From NCBI GenBank assembly GCA_019038645.1, contig JAHOYT010000050.1, positions 1 to 46,805 of the forward strand: a stretch of DNA of 46,805 nucleotides. Reading direction: 5' to 3'. The position numbers were made by a program, and so were the translations under genes. Shown piece by piece: positions 26,454 to 34,949 of this stretch. The notes under the pieces are model-generated. The model saw only the letters and a list, made by a program, of their open reading frames with translations, had not been told where the DNA came from and made no database searches. This stretch comes from Bacteroidales bacterium. Lineage in GTDB: Bacteria; Bacteroidota; Bacteroidia; Bacteroidales; UBA12077. Numbering within the stretch: position 1 is the first letter of the stretch; the number at the start of each line of letters is the position of its first letter.

Positions 26454-26584
26454 AATAAGAAGCTTTGAATATTTACAATTAATTCTTGTGTTAATAAATT
26501 TAAAACAGCAACTAAAATTATGAATTTAATCTCTAAATGTAAAGGCAGAAATTCATATTAATAAAATATTCTAAATTTTCGGAT

Positions 26585-27073
26585 TCAATTATTTTCCGGA
26601 TTTATCAATATACGGTAATCATTCATAAGATCATTAGGTAGAGTTAAAGCCAGATTATAATGCTTTATTTTCCATCCGTCATCATATCTTTTTAATATTC
26701 CTGATCCTCTGCATATTCCCATATGTGTTTCCAGAAGTTCATCGAACCAGGCGTACTGCAAATCTTCAGAAAACTCCCATATCCTGTCATAAGGTGTAAA
26801 TGCCCATGCTGTATCACGTTCAAAATACTTCATTCCCCAATCAATAAATTCATTTTTTAGCCAGCGTTCTCCGGGATCTGTTCCTAAATATACAGCATTT
26901 GAATCGAGGCTTCCGAAAAAGATTTCTTCATCTGCAATTGCTGCAGCCTGATGCCAGTTATCCATAAAAGTATTTAGTATATTTATTTCGTCATCCCAAT
27001 CTATACCTTTATTTTCTGTGTTACACGAGCTTAGGATTATAATCAGCATCAAACTTAAAAAAACGTTTTTCAT
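26585..27073 (-). CDS. SnoaL-like/NTF2-fold lipoprotein
   Basis: 162 residues with a lipobox (ILSSC) near residue 16. The rest fits the SnoaL_3/DUF4440 type of cone-shaped alpha+beta fold: NTFMDNWHQAAAIADEEIFF, NAVYLGTDPGERW, and the closing strand ILKRYDDGWKIKHYNLALTLP. Such domains bind small ligands or have no known activity. The gene stands alone, with no strong terminator or promoter visible. Confidence 0.78.
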   Translation of the reverse strand: MKNVFLSLMLIIILSSCNTENKGIDWDDEINILNTFMDNWHQAAAIADEEIFFGSLDSNAVYLGTDPGERWLKNEFIDWGMKYFERDTAWAFTPYDRIWEFSEDLQYAWFDELLETHMGICRGSGILKRYDDGWKIKHYNLALTLPNDLMNDYRILINPENN

Positions 27074-27174
27074 AATTTATTTTTTCAATTAAACTTTTAC
27101 AATGTAACAATAAACAAATTAAAATAAGATAATTTAAAACATAAATATATCCTTATTCATCCGGCCAAATATTT

Positions 27175-27182
27175 TAACTTTG
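27175..27182 (+). promoter_or_regulatory. -7 box for the YjjG-type nucleotidase
   Basis: TAACTTTG fits TAnnTTTG, with a predicted start point near 27188 and a leader of about 30 bases. No -33 element is clear. Confidence 0.4.
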
Positions 27183-27217
27183 TCAATTCAAAAATTGTTT
27201 TTAAAAAATTGAAATAA

Positions 27218-27919
27218 ATGTCATCAATGAATAAATACAAGCATATATATTTTGATCTTGACCGAACAATATGGGATTTTGATACAAATGCACACGATAC
27301 TTTTCGGGATATATTTAAAAAGTATGAACTGGAAAAGATATTCAAAACTTTTGATAATTTTTATAACTCCTATGTAAAACATAATGATATTTTATGGGGC
27401 GATTATCGAGAAGGAAAAATTAAAAAATCCATATTAAGTTATAAAAGATTTTCTTTAACCTTAGAAGAATTCGGAGTTAATGATGAAGAACTGGCAAAGA
27501 AAATCGCCCTGGATTATATTACTATTAGTCCTACCAAAAAACAACTATTTCCATTTGCCCATGATACATTAGAATACTTACACAAAAAGTATAAGCTCTA
27601 TATTATTACCAATGGTTTTAACGAGGTTCAATTCACTAAGCTAAAAACCAGCAATTTGGATAAATATTTTTTAAAAGTATTTACTTCGGAAGATGCAGGT
27701 GCGCAAAAGCCCAATCCCATTATATTTCAACATGCTCTGAAAAACGTAAATGCCAATAAAAAAGATAGTATTATGATTGGCGATGATCTTCAGGTTGATA
27801 TACTTGGTGCTAAAGATTTTGGTTTGGATCAGGTATTTTTTAATCCTGAAAATTTAAAACATTCCGAAAATATAACGCACGAAATTAATTCGTTAAAAGA
27901 GTTGCAGGAAATATTATAA
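27218..27919 (+). CDS. yjjG: YjjG-family HAD nucleotidase
   Basis: 233 residues. HAD motif I is FDLDRTIWDF (Asp13, Asp15), motif II LYIITNGF, and motifs III/IV AQKPNPIIF and IMIGDDLQVDILGA. The cap domain and overall length match the YjjG noncanonical pyrimidine nucleotidases, which dephosphorylate modified or surplus dUMP/dTMP-type nucleotides. It converges on dnaB with 10 bases between the stop codons and a shared hairpin. The start could also be the Met at 27227. Confidence 0.88.
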   Translation: MSSMNKYKHIYFDLDRTIWDFDTNAHDTFRDIFKKYELEKIFKTFDNFYNSYVKHNDILWGDYREGKIKKSILSYKRFSLTLEEFGVNDEELAKKIALDYITISPTKKQLFPFAHDTLEYLHKKYKLYIITNGFNEVQFTKLKTSNLDKYFLKVFTSEDAGAQKPNPIIFQHALKNVNANKKDSIMIGDDLQVDILGAKDFGLDQVFFNPENLKHSENITHEINSLKELQEIL

Positions 27920-27922
27920 AAA

Positions 27923-27943
27923 AAGCTCCTTAAAAAGGAGCTT
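27923..27943. terminator. Bidirectional terminator overlapping the dnaB stop
   Basis: Stem AAGCTCCTT / AAGGAGCTT with a 3-base loop. The hairpin includes the last codons of dnaB (Glu-Ala-Pro-Phe-stop) and lies right after the nucleotidase stop, so one dyad serves both convergent genes. Confidence 0.8.
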
Positions 27944-29477
27944 CATTATCAAAGTTTTTATTACCTCCCAGATCAAAAATATCATCATCGGATTTTTGAG
28001 ATGATTTCTTTTCTTCATTCATTTTAGAACCATATGTTCGTGGTCCTCCGTTTGCGTCTTTTTCAACCGGAAAATCACCAATAAATTCTTCCTCAAGGTC
28101 TTCAAATTTGGCAAGCTCTTCTCTAAATCGGAGCTTAATATCTGCCAATGCACCATTTCTATGTTTTGCCAGGATAATTTCTGCCATTCCTTTTAGTGAA
28201 TTTCCTTCTTCATCCTCAATAAATCCATATTTTTCCGGACGATGTATAAACAGCACCATATCAGCATCCTGCTCAATAGCACCTGATTCACGTAAATCCG
28301 ACAGTTGAGGACGCTTTGTACCTGATCGCATTTCAACGGAGCGATTCAACTGAGAAAGAGCAATTATCGGTACATTTAATTCCTTTGCAATTGCTTTCAA
28401 CGATCTGGAAATCAAACTAACTTCCTGTTCACGGTTTCCTTTGGATTCTGTTGGACCGGTCATTAGCTGTAAATAGTCAATAATAATAATGTCTACGTTT
28501 TGCTGACTCATTAAACGACGACATTTTGCCCTTAACTCGAAAACAGAAATTGCAGGCGTATCATCAATATAAATATCGGCATCGACCAAACGCTTAATTT
28601 TATACTCCAATTGTTCCCACTCAAAAGGCTCCAAACGTCCGTTACGTATTTTATCTGAAGGAAGCTCTGTTTCACTAACAATAAGCCTGTTAACCAACTG
28701 AACTGATGACATTTCAAGCGAGAATAGTGCAACACTTTTATTATGATCAACTGCCATGTTACGGGTCATTGACAGAACCAAAGCTGTTTTACCCATAGAA
28801 GGCCGTGCAGCTATAATAACCAAATCGGATTTTTGCCAGCCGGAAGTAACTCTATCCATTTTAGTAAACCCGGAAGGAACTCCACTTAATCCATCTTCGC
28901 GTTTTGAAGCTTCTTCAATCTGACTAATTGCATCCTGAATAATCAGGTCAATTTTCGTAGTTTCCTTTTTAATATTTCCTTCAGCAACTTTAAACAATTC
29001 AGCTTCCGAAAAATCGATCAGGTCATTCACATCAATACTATCGTCATATGCTCTACCCTGAATTTCGGTTGATACTCTTATCAGCTCTCTCTGAATATGC
29101 TTTTGAGCTATTATTCTTGCATGATATTCGATATGTGCTGCCGAAGAAACTTTACTTGCTAACTGAGTAATGTAGAAAGGACCTCCTATTAAATCAAGCT
29201 CATCTCTTTTACGCAACTCCTCCGTTACAGTCAGAATATCAATTGGTTGAAGAGCCTGAGAAAGATCCAGTACGGCATTAAATATCTTCTGATGGCCATC
29301 CTTATAAAAACTCTCCGCACGAATTATATCCATTACCGCAATAATTGCATCTTTTTCGAGCATTATTGCACCTAAAACTGCCTCTTCAAGATCAAGAGCC
29401 TGAGGCGGTAATTTACCATATTCGAGCGCCTGATTAACACTTATTTTTTTTGGAAAATTTTTTGAATTACCAGCCAT
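27930..29477 (-). CDS. dnaB: Replicative DNA helicase DnaB
   Basis: 515 residues. N-terminal primase-interaction domain (LPPQALDLEEAVLGAIM), linker, then the RecA-like helicase core: Walker A ARPSMGKTAL, SLEMSSVQLVNRL, Walker B IIIIDYLQLM, LSQLNRSVEMRS, and DLRESGAIEQDADMVLF. Full length with a typical acidic, disordered tail. It unwinds DNA ahead of the fork as a hexamer. It is divergent from ispE. A minus-strand TACCTTTG (29503-29510) may be its -7 box. The 3' end lies within a terminator hairpin. Confidence 0.97.
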   Translation of the reverse strand: MAGNSKNFPKKISVNQALEYGKLPPQALDLEEAVLGAIMLEKDAIIAVMDIIRAESFYKDGHQKIFNAVLDLSQALQPIDILTVTEELRKRDELDLIGGPFYITQLASKVSSAAHIEYHARIIAQKHIQRELIRVSTEIQGRAYDDSIDVNDLIDFSEAELFKVAEGNIKKETTKIDLIIQDAISQIEEASKREDGLSGVPSGFTKMDRVTSGWQKSDLVIIAARPSMGKTALVLSMTRNMAVDHNKSVALFSLEMSSVQLVNRLIVSETELPSDKIRNGRLEPFEWEQLEYKIKRLVDADIYIDDTPAISVFELRAKCRRLMSQQNVDIIIIDYLQLMTGPTESKGNREQEVSLISRSLKAIAKELNVPIIALSQLNRSVEMRSGTKRPQLSDLRESGAIEQDADMVLFIHRPEKYGFIEDEEGNSLKGMAEIILAKHRNGALADIKLRFREELAKFEDLEEEFIGDFPVEKDANGGPRTYGSKMNEEKKSSQKSDDDIFDLGGNKNFDNEAPF

Positions 29478-29652
29478 CTTTTTTTAATCTTTTTTGGGAT
29501 ATCAAAGGTAAGAATACGATCATCAAATTGAATATTATTCTTCATTTTCTGTGTGATTTTTATCAACGTTAGTTATTAACAATTGTTAATTAATTACCCC
29601 GTATATTTATTTAATTGTAAATTTGTGATGATACTGATAATATATTATTGAA

Positions 29653-30465
29653 ATGATAACTTTCCCGAATGCCAAAATCAATATTGGTTTAAATATTATT
29701 GAGAAAAGATCAGATGGGTTTCATAATATTGAAACTGTTTTTTATCCGATTAAACTATCAGATATTCTGGAAATTAATATTTCTGAAACTAATTTAAAAT
29801 TTGAAAATACGGGTCTGATAATTGATAATAAAGACTATAATACTAATCTTTGTTATAAAGCCTATGAAGCTGTAAATAGAGATTGTTCAATGACTCCCGT
29901 AAACATTCATTTACATAAAAAAATTCCATTTGGTGCAGGATTAGGAGGAGGTTCTTCTGATGCATCATTTACGCTAAAAATGTTAAATTCTCTGATGCAA
30001 CTTAACTTAAGCGAGAATATTCTTGTTAAATATGCTGAAAACCTCGGAAGCGATTGCCCGTTTTTCGTGCTGAACAAACCTACATTTGCCAAACAAAAGG
30101 GAAATTCTCTAAAATCTATTGAACTGAACTTAAAAGGATACTTTCTGGTTCTTGTTCACCCGGGTATTAACATAAATACTGCGAAAGCTTATTCAGAAAT
30201 TATTCCTGTTAAACCTGAGAAATCACTGTTAGAATTAATAGATAGCCCGATTGAAGAATGGAAAGACTTAATTAAAAATGATTTTGAAGAAACCGTTTTT
30301 AAGGAATTTCCGGAAATCAGTAATATCAAAAATGAACTTTATAAATCAGGTGCGGTTTATGCCTCAATGTCGGGAAGTGGATCTTCAGTTTATGGTATTT
30401 TTAAAAATAAGGTTGATTTAAAACAACAGTTTAATAAATGCTTTATCTATACAGAGTTACTATAA
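29653..30465 (+). CDS. ispE: 4-diphosphocytidyl-2-C-methyl-D-erythritol kinase
   Basis: 270 residues of the GHMP kinase family. The start is ITFPNAKINIGLNIIEKRSDGF, the ATP-binding loop PFGAGLGGGSSDAS lies at about 93-106, and the C-terminal motif is ASMSGSGSSVYGIF. It phosphorylates CDP-methylerythritol in the MEP isoprenoid pathway. Slightly short for the family (about 280-290) but all motifs are present. A clear terminator follows directly. Confidence 0.95.
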   Translation: MITFPNAKINIGLNIIEKRSDGFHNIETVFYPIKLSDILEINISETNLKFENTGLIIDNKDYNTNLCYKAYEAVNRDCSMTPVNIHLHKKIPFGAGLGGGSSDASFTLKMLNSLMQLNLSENILVKYAENLGSDCPFFVLNKPTFAKQKGNSLKSIELNLKGYFLVLVHPGININTAKAYSEIIPVKPEKSLLELIDSPIEEWKDLIKNDFEETVFKEFPEISNIKNELYKSGAVYASMSGSGSSVYGIFKNKVDLKQQFNKCFIYTELL

Positions 30466-30468
30466 AAA

Positions 30469-30495
30469 ATATCCGGAACAATTTGTTCCGGATAT
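30469..30495. terminator. Bidirectional terminator between ispE and the biotin carrier gene
   Basis: Stem ATATCCGGAACA / TGTTCCGGATAT (12 pairs) with a 3-base loop, flanked by A-rich sequence on both sides. It serves both convergent genes. Confidence 0.85.
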
Positions 30496-30502
30496 AAAAA
30501 AA

Positions 30503-30868
30503 CTATTCTAATTCTATCATTAAATGCCGTTTCGGCACTATCTCGTTTTCGGAAACGTAGATTTTCTTAACTGTTCCATCAATCAGAAAATGAATTTTAT
30601 TCTTCATTTTCATAGCCTCAAGAATCATCATTAAATCTCCCTCTTTAACTTTTTGCCCCTCTTCAACATAAATTTTTACAACAGTTCCCGGGATATCAGA
30701 TAAAATCTTTTTTAAATCCGGCTTCACCCATTTTTCTCTGTTCTTATATTTCTCTGTTAAAAGAGTCCTGTATTTATCGCCGTTTACAGCTAAAGTATTA
30801 AAGCGAACTTTTGTTGCTTCTTCTTCTGAAACTGAAACTTTTGTACTTGTTTTTTGTTTTGCTGACAT
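30503..30868 (-). CDS. Biotin carboxyl carrier subunit
   Basis: 121 residues. The C-terminal half is a biotinyl domain: PGTVVKIYVEEGQKVKEGD, then EAMKM with the biotin-accepting Lys87. The N-terminal 50 residues form a variable linker region. It lies 11 bases after the carboxyltransferase gene and should be its carrier in a propionyl-/acetyl-CoA carboxylase or methylmalonyl-CoA decarboxylase. No biotin carboxylase gene is in this window, so that subunit (or a membrane decarboxylase subunit) is elsewhere. Confidence 0.9.
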   Translation of the reverse strand: MSAKQKTSTKVSVSEEEATKVRFNTLAVNGDKYRTLLTEKYKNREKWVKPDLKKILSDIPGTVVKIYVEEGQKVKEGDLMMILEAMKMKNKIHFLIDGTVKKIYVSENEIVPKRHLMIELE

Positions 30869-30879
30869 AAGCTTAGTTT

Positions 30880-32427
30880 TTAAAATGGAGGAATCCCGTG
30901 TTTTTTAATTGGCTTTCTGTCTACTTTACTATGAGAAACTTCTATTGCGTGCAACAACAGTTTTCGTGCTTCTTCAGGCTCAATAACAGAATCAACATAA
31001 CCTTTTGCTGCTGCCACATATGGATTAGCAAATTTTTCTTTATATTCCTTAACTTTTTGCTTACGCATTTTATCAGGATCTTCGGCACCCATTATTTCTT
31101 TTTTGAATATAATGTTAGCTGCACCTTCCGGCCCCATAACAGCAATTTCAGCTCCAGGGAGCGCAAATACGAAATCGGCATTTAAGTGACGTGAATTCAT
31201 CGCTATGTATCCACCACCATATGCTTTACGAAGTATAACTGTAATTTTTGGAACAGTAGCTTCCGAATAAGCATAAAGAATTTTTGCACCGTGACGAATA
31301 ACACCTGCATGCTCCTGGTCAACTCCCGGAAGATATCCTGGTAAATCAACTAATGTTACAATTGGAATATTGAATGCATCACAATAGCGAATAAAACGTG
31401 CAGCTTTATTGGATGAATCAACATCAAGAACTCCTGCCAGTACTAACGGTTGATTACATACAAAGCCAACCGTTTCACCCTTCATTCTTCCGAATCCAAT
31501 AACTATATTCGCAGCCCATAATTCCTGAATTTCAAAGAAATCAGAATCATCAGTTACTGCCCTTACAACATCCCGGACATCATAAGGTTCTTTTGGATTT
31601 CCAGGAATGATTTCATCAATTTTATATTGATCAATCTTTGGTTCTATAGATTCAAATGGCTGAGCTTTTTTACTATTATTCCATGGAATGAAAGTTATGA
31701 GTTTCTTTACCTGATCAAAACATTCTATTTCGCTTTCAGAAAAGAAATGTGCATTACCAGTTATTTCACTATGTACTCTTGCTCCTCCTAAATCTTCCAT
31801 AGAAATTTCCTCGCCAAGCACCGTTTTAATAACTTCAGGTCCTGTAATGAACATTTTAGAGATTTTATCTACCACAAAAACAAAATCAGTTAATGCTGGT
31901 GAATAAACAGCTCCTCCAGCGCATGGCCCAAGGATTACAGAAATCTGAGGAATAACACCCGAAGCAATTGTATTACGATAAAAAATCTCTCCATATCCTG
32001 CTAAAGAGTTAACACCTTCCTGAATACGTGCACCCCCCGAATCATTAATTCCAATAAGCGGTACTCTTAATTTCATGGCATGATCCATGATTTTGGTAAT
32101 TTTTCGCGCATGCATTAAGCCTAAAGATCCACCTGCAACAGTAAAATCCTGGGCATAAATACATATTGGAGCACCATAAATAGTTCCTGTACCAATAATT
32201 ACACCATCGCCATGAAGTACTTTAGTAGCCATACCAAAATCACGGGCCTCATGTTCCACAAACATATCATACTCATGGAAAGAATTTTCATCTAATAGTG
32301 TAATAATTCTTTCTCTGGCGGTCATTTTCCCCATCGCAACCTGCTTCTCGACAGCTTTTTCGCCACCACCCTGAAGAACTTTTTCACGTTTCTTTTGAAG
32401 TTCAATAATTTTCCTTTTCAAAGACAT
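30880..32427 (-). CDS. Acyl-CoA carboxylase carboxyltransferase subunit (PccB/MmdA type)
   Basis: 515 residues with both crotonase-like halves: GKMTARERI, GGSLGLMHARKI, GINDSGGARIQEGVNSLAGYGEIF, the oxyanion region GPCAGGAVYSPAL, then VDLPGYLPGVDQEHAGVIRHGAK and RKAYGGGYIAM in the second half. The family transfers CO2 between carboxybiotin and propionyl-CoA (or removes it from methylmalonyl-CoA). In Bacteroidota this step links succinate and propionate metabolism. The direction cannot be told from sequence. It forms a two-gene operon with the biotin carrier, with a promoter at 32615-32646. Confidence 0.94.
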   Translation of the reverse strand: MSLKRKIIELQKKREKVLQGGGEKAVEKQVAMGKMTARERIITLLDENSFHEYDMFVEHEARDFGMATKVLHGDGVIIGTGTIYGAPICIYAQDFTVAGGSLGLMHARKITKIMDHAMKLRVPLIGINDSGGARIQEGVNSLAGYGEIFYRNTIASGVIPQISVILGPCAGGAVYSPALTDFVFVVDKISKMFITGPEVIKTVLGEEISMEDLGGARVHSEITGNAHFFSESEIECFDQVKKLITFIPWNNSKKAQPFESIEPKIDQYKIDEIIPGNPKEPYDVRDVVRAVTDDSDFFEIQELWAANIVIGFGRMKGETVGFVCNQPLVLAGVLDVDSSNKAARFIRYCDAFNIPIVTLVDLPGYLPGVDQEHAGVIRHGAKILYAYSEATVPKITVILRKAYGGGYIAMNSRHLNADFVFALPGAEIAVMGPEGAANIIFKKEIMGAEDPDKMRKQKVKEYKEKFANPYVAAAKGYVDSVIEPEEARKLLLHAIEVSHSKVDRKPIKKHGIPPF

Positions 32428-32614
32428 TTTGAATTCATTTAGTTAATATTTACTTATAATATGCTAATCATATGTATTTTTAAAAAAAGATTTGCAACAT
32501 TACAAAATCAATCTTACTTATAAAAATTAATTCATAATTTATAAAGCACATTTAAAATCAATGTACTAAAATCCATATCTATAATTTGTTCAGTATTTTT
32601 TGTAGTTTCCCTTA

Positions 32615-32646
32615 CAAAGTTAGGGAAATAAACATATAAGGTCCAA
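32615..32646 (-). promoter_or_regulatory. Promoter of the carboxyltransferase/biotin carrier operon
   Basis: On the minus strand TTG (32644-32646), a 21-base spacer and TAACTTTG (32615-32622) match the Bacteroidota -33/-7 pattern. Transcription would start near 32609, giving an AU-rich leader of about 180 bases. I see no clear riboswitch fold in it. Confidence 0.55.
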
Positions 32647-32647
32647 T

Positions 32648-33739
32648 TTATTTTGGAGCCAGCCTGTATAAAAACACACTAATAATTGCATACAAAACAT
32701 TGGGCACCCAAACTGCAAACAAAGGATTCAGGCTACCGCTAATAGCAAACATTGTTGTAAATCTCATAAACAATATGTACGAGAAACTAAGAATTAATCC
32801 AAAACCGATATGCATTCCGATTCCACCACGAACTTTCCTGGATGACAGGGAAACGCCAATTAATGTTAAAATAAATGTTGAGAACGGATATGCGAATCTT
32901 TGATATTTATCTATTAAAAGCTCTACAACATTATCGGCACCCTGCATATATTGCTGATCAATATACCTATTTAACTCGTGTAAATTCATTGTTTCAGTAA
33001 AGTTCTGCATACGCTTAAATTCCTCAGGTAACATATTCAATGTAGTGTCAACGCTTTTACCTTCAGAAATTTTTTCCTGAATCCCGTCAATTTCCCGAAT
33101 ATAATAGTTTCGGATTGTCCATTTTTTCTTTACTTCATCCCATTTCACATAATCAGAAATAAGTTTTGACTTTAAAATTCCATTCTCAAATTTTTCTATG
33201 GAAAATTTATATCCTACATCGTTTGAAACATTGTAACTTTTCATATAAACAAACAGGCCAGGTTCAATTTGTTTATGGATATTCTTATCAGTATTACGTA
33301 TTGGGTTTTTTATATATTTATATTCAAAATCTTTTCTTACCGAGTTAGCCGGTGGAATTATATATGCCATTAGTGTAAAAGAAAAAACAGCAATAATAAG
33401 TGCTGAAATAAAATACGGAAGCATCATTCTTCTGAAACTAACTCCGCTACTAAGTATAGCAATAATTTCAGTATTGTATGCCATTTTTGAAGTGAAAAAT
33501 ATTACTGCAATAAAAGTAAACAGCGAGCTAAATAAATTGGCAAAATAGGGTATGAAATTCAGGTAATAATCAAAAATAATTTCTTTTACAGGAGCTGACT
33601 TTTCTATAAAATCCTCAACTTTTTCTGAAAGATCAAAAACAACAGCTATGCTTATAATAATTACAATAGCAAAGAAATATGTTCCCAGAAATTTCTTAAT
33701 TATATATAAATCAATTTTTTTCAAACCCGAAAAACTCAT
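32648..33739 (-). CDS. LptF/LptG-type lipopolysaccharide export permease
   Basis: 363 residues: YjgP/YjgQ family with an N-terminal amphipathic start (KKIDLYIIKKFLGTYFFAI), helices at about 12-35, 55-80 and 100-125, a periplasmic beta-jellyroll region (about 130-275), and three terminal helices. With LptB2 and LptC it pulls LPS out of the inner membrane. Whether it is the F or G partner is unclear. The start overlaps the tgt stop by 4 bases, so the genes are translationally linked. Confidence 0.92.
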   Translation of the reverse strand: MSFSGLKKIDLYIIKKFLGTYFFAIVIIISIAVVFDLSEKVEDFIEKSAPVKEIIFDYYLNFIPYFANLFSSLFTFIAVIFFTSKMAYNTEIIAILSSGVSFRRMMLPYFISALIIAVFSFTLMAYIIPPANSVRKDFEYKYIKNPIRNTDKNIHKQIEPGLFVYMKSYNVSNDVGYKFSIEKFENGILKSKLISDYVKWDEVKKKWTIRNYYIREIDGIQEKISEGKSVDTTLNMLPEEFKRMQNFTETMNLHELNRYIDQQYMQGADNVVELLIDKYQRFAYPFSTFILTLIGVSLSSRKVRGGIGMHIGFGLILSFSYILFMRFTTMFAISGSLNPLFAVWVPNVLYAIISVFLYRLAPK

Positions 33740-34866
33740 AATCTATTTGATAATTTATTTACCATATCATTTTTCCAGTTAAAAAATGATCCGTCTGTAA
33801 TTCTTTGTCTGGCTTCTGATACTAACCAAAGATAAAAACTTAAGTTATGTAAACTAGCAATCTGCCCACCTAATAATTCCTTCGCCACAATTAAGTGACG
33901 TAAATATGCTTTCGAAAATTTAGTATCAACAAATGATGCGCCATTCTCCTCAATAGCAGAGAAATCATTTTTCCACTTTGTATTTTTAATATTGATAATT
34001 CCTTCACGGGTAAATAACATTCCATTTCTTCCATTACGAGTTGGCATAACACAATCAAACATATCTATCCCTCTTGAAATTCCTTCCAAAATATTTACAG
34101 GCGTTCCTACTCCCATTAAATATCGTGGTTTATTTTCAGGTAAAATTTCATTAACAACTTCAATCATATCATACATGTCTTCAACCGGTTCTCCTACAGA
34201 AAGTCCTCCAATTGCATATCCATCCCGATCATGAGAAGCTATTGTTTTTGCAGATTCTATTCTTAAATCTTTGTAAACACTACCCTGTACTATTGGAAAA
34301 AAAGTTTGTTTGTGATTATATAATGGTTCTGTTTCATCAAATCTTTTTAATCCCCTTTCAAGCCAACGATGCGTTAACTGCATAGAACGTTTGGCATAAT
34401 CATAATCACATGGATACGGAGTACATTCATCAAATGCCATCATGATATCTGCTCCGATTATTCGCTGTATATCAACAATATTTTCGGGTGTAAATATGTG
34501 CTTTGAACCATCTATATGAGACCGGAAATGCGCTCCATCTTCTTTAAGCTTACGATTTGCGGCAAGTGAAAAAACCTGATAGCCACCACTATCTGTTAAC
34601 ATAGGTTTGTTCCAGTTAATAAATTTATGCAATCCTCCGGCCATTTCCATGGTTTCCATACCCGGCCTTAAATATAAATGGTATGTATTTCCCAATATTA
34701 TCTGAGCTTTTACATCTTCAATCAGGTCTCTCTGATTAACCCCTTTTACACTTCCGACTGTTCCAACCGGCATAAAAATCGGAGTCTGAATTACACCATG
34801 ATCTGTAGTTATTTCTCCTGCCCTTGCCTTTGTCTTAGAATCCTTAGCGAATAATTCAAATTTCAT
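33736..34866 (-). CDS. tgt: Queuine tRNA-ribosyltransferase
   Basis: 376 residues from the ATG at 34866 (MKFELFAKDSKTKARAG), the family's usual opening. An in-frame ATG at 34929 lies upstream of the -7 box and adds 21 foreign residues. Catalytic motifs are intact: LTDSGGYQVFSL, MAFDECTPYP, and MFDCVMPTRNGRNGMLF with the nucleophile Asp. The zinc-binding cysteines of the E. coli enzyme (PECDCYTC) are replaced by ENGASFVD, though the later His in SLHNL remains. This resembles the zinc-less pattern I recall in other Bacteroidota. It inserts preQ1 (or queuine) at the wobble position of GUN anticodons. Confidence 0.94.
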   Translation of the reverse strand: MKFELFAKDSKTKARAGEITTDHGVIQTPIFMPVGTVGSVKGVNQRDLIEDVKAQIILGNTYHLYLRPGMETMEMAGGLHKFINWNKPMLTDSGGYQVFSLAANRKLKEDGAHFRSHIDGSKHIFTPENIVDIQRIIGADIMMAFDECTPYPCDYDYAKRSMQLTHRWLERGLKRFDETEPLYNHKQTFFPIVQGSVYKDLRIESAKTIASHDRDGYAIGGLSVGEPVEDMYDMIEVVNEILPENKPRYLMGVGTPVNILEGISRGIDMFDCVMPTRNGRNGMLFTREGIINIKNTKWKNDFSAIEENGASFVDTKFSKAYLRHLIVAKELLGGQIASLHNLSFYLWLVSEARQRITDGSFFNWKNDMVNKLSNRL

Positions 34867-34884
34867 AAACGTCAAATTTCGTGG

Positions 34885-34892
34885 CAAAGATA
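34885..34892 (-). promoter_or_regulatory. -7 box for tgt
   Basis: The minus strand reads TATCTTTG (TAnnTTTG). The start point falls near 34879, only about 13 bases before the ATG at 34866, which supports that start. The -33 region is weak. Confidence 0.45.
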
Positions 34893-34949
34893 ACCAAATG
34901 TGAATAAATATTTCATTACTTCGGCACACTATTCTTGTTTAACATAAAA

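Noticed and set aside
29618-29625. TAAATTTG before ispE as a promoter
   Set aside because: It fits TAnnTTTG but no TTG lies at a usable distance upstream; left out as unsupported.
30898-31185. 95-codon plus-strand open frame within the carboxyltransferase gene
   Set aside because: Shadow of a strongly conserved enzyme gene; Phe- and Cys-rich composition is typical of antisense frames here.
34867-34929. Longer start for tgt
   Set aside because: Its first codons lie upstream of the likely -7 box, and family members begin at MKFEL.
34935-34949. TTG start for the GT2 gene
   Set aside because: An ATG five codons later is a simpler start and loses no conserved residues.
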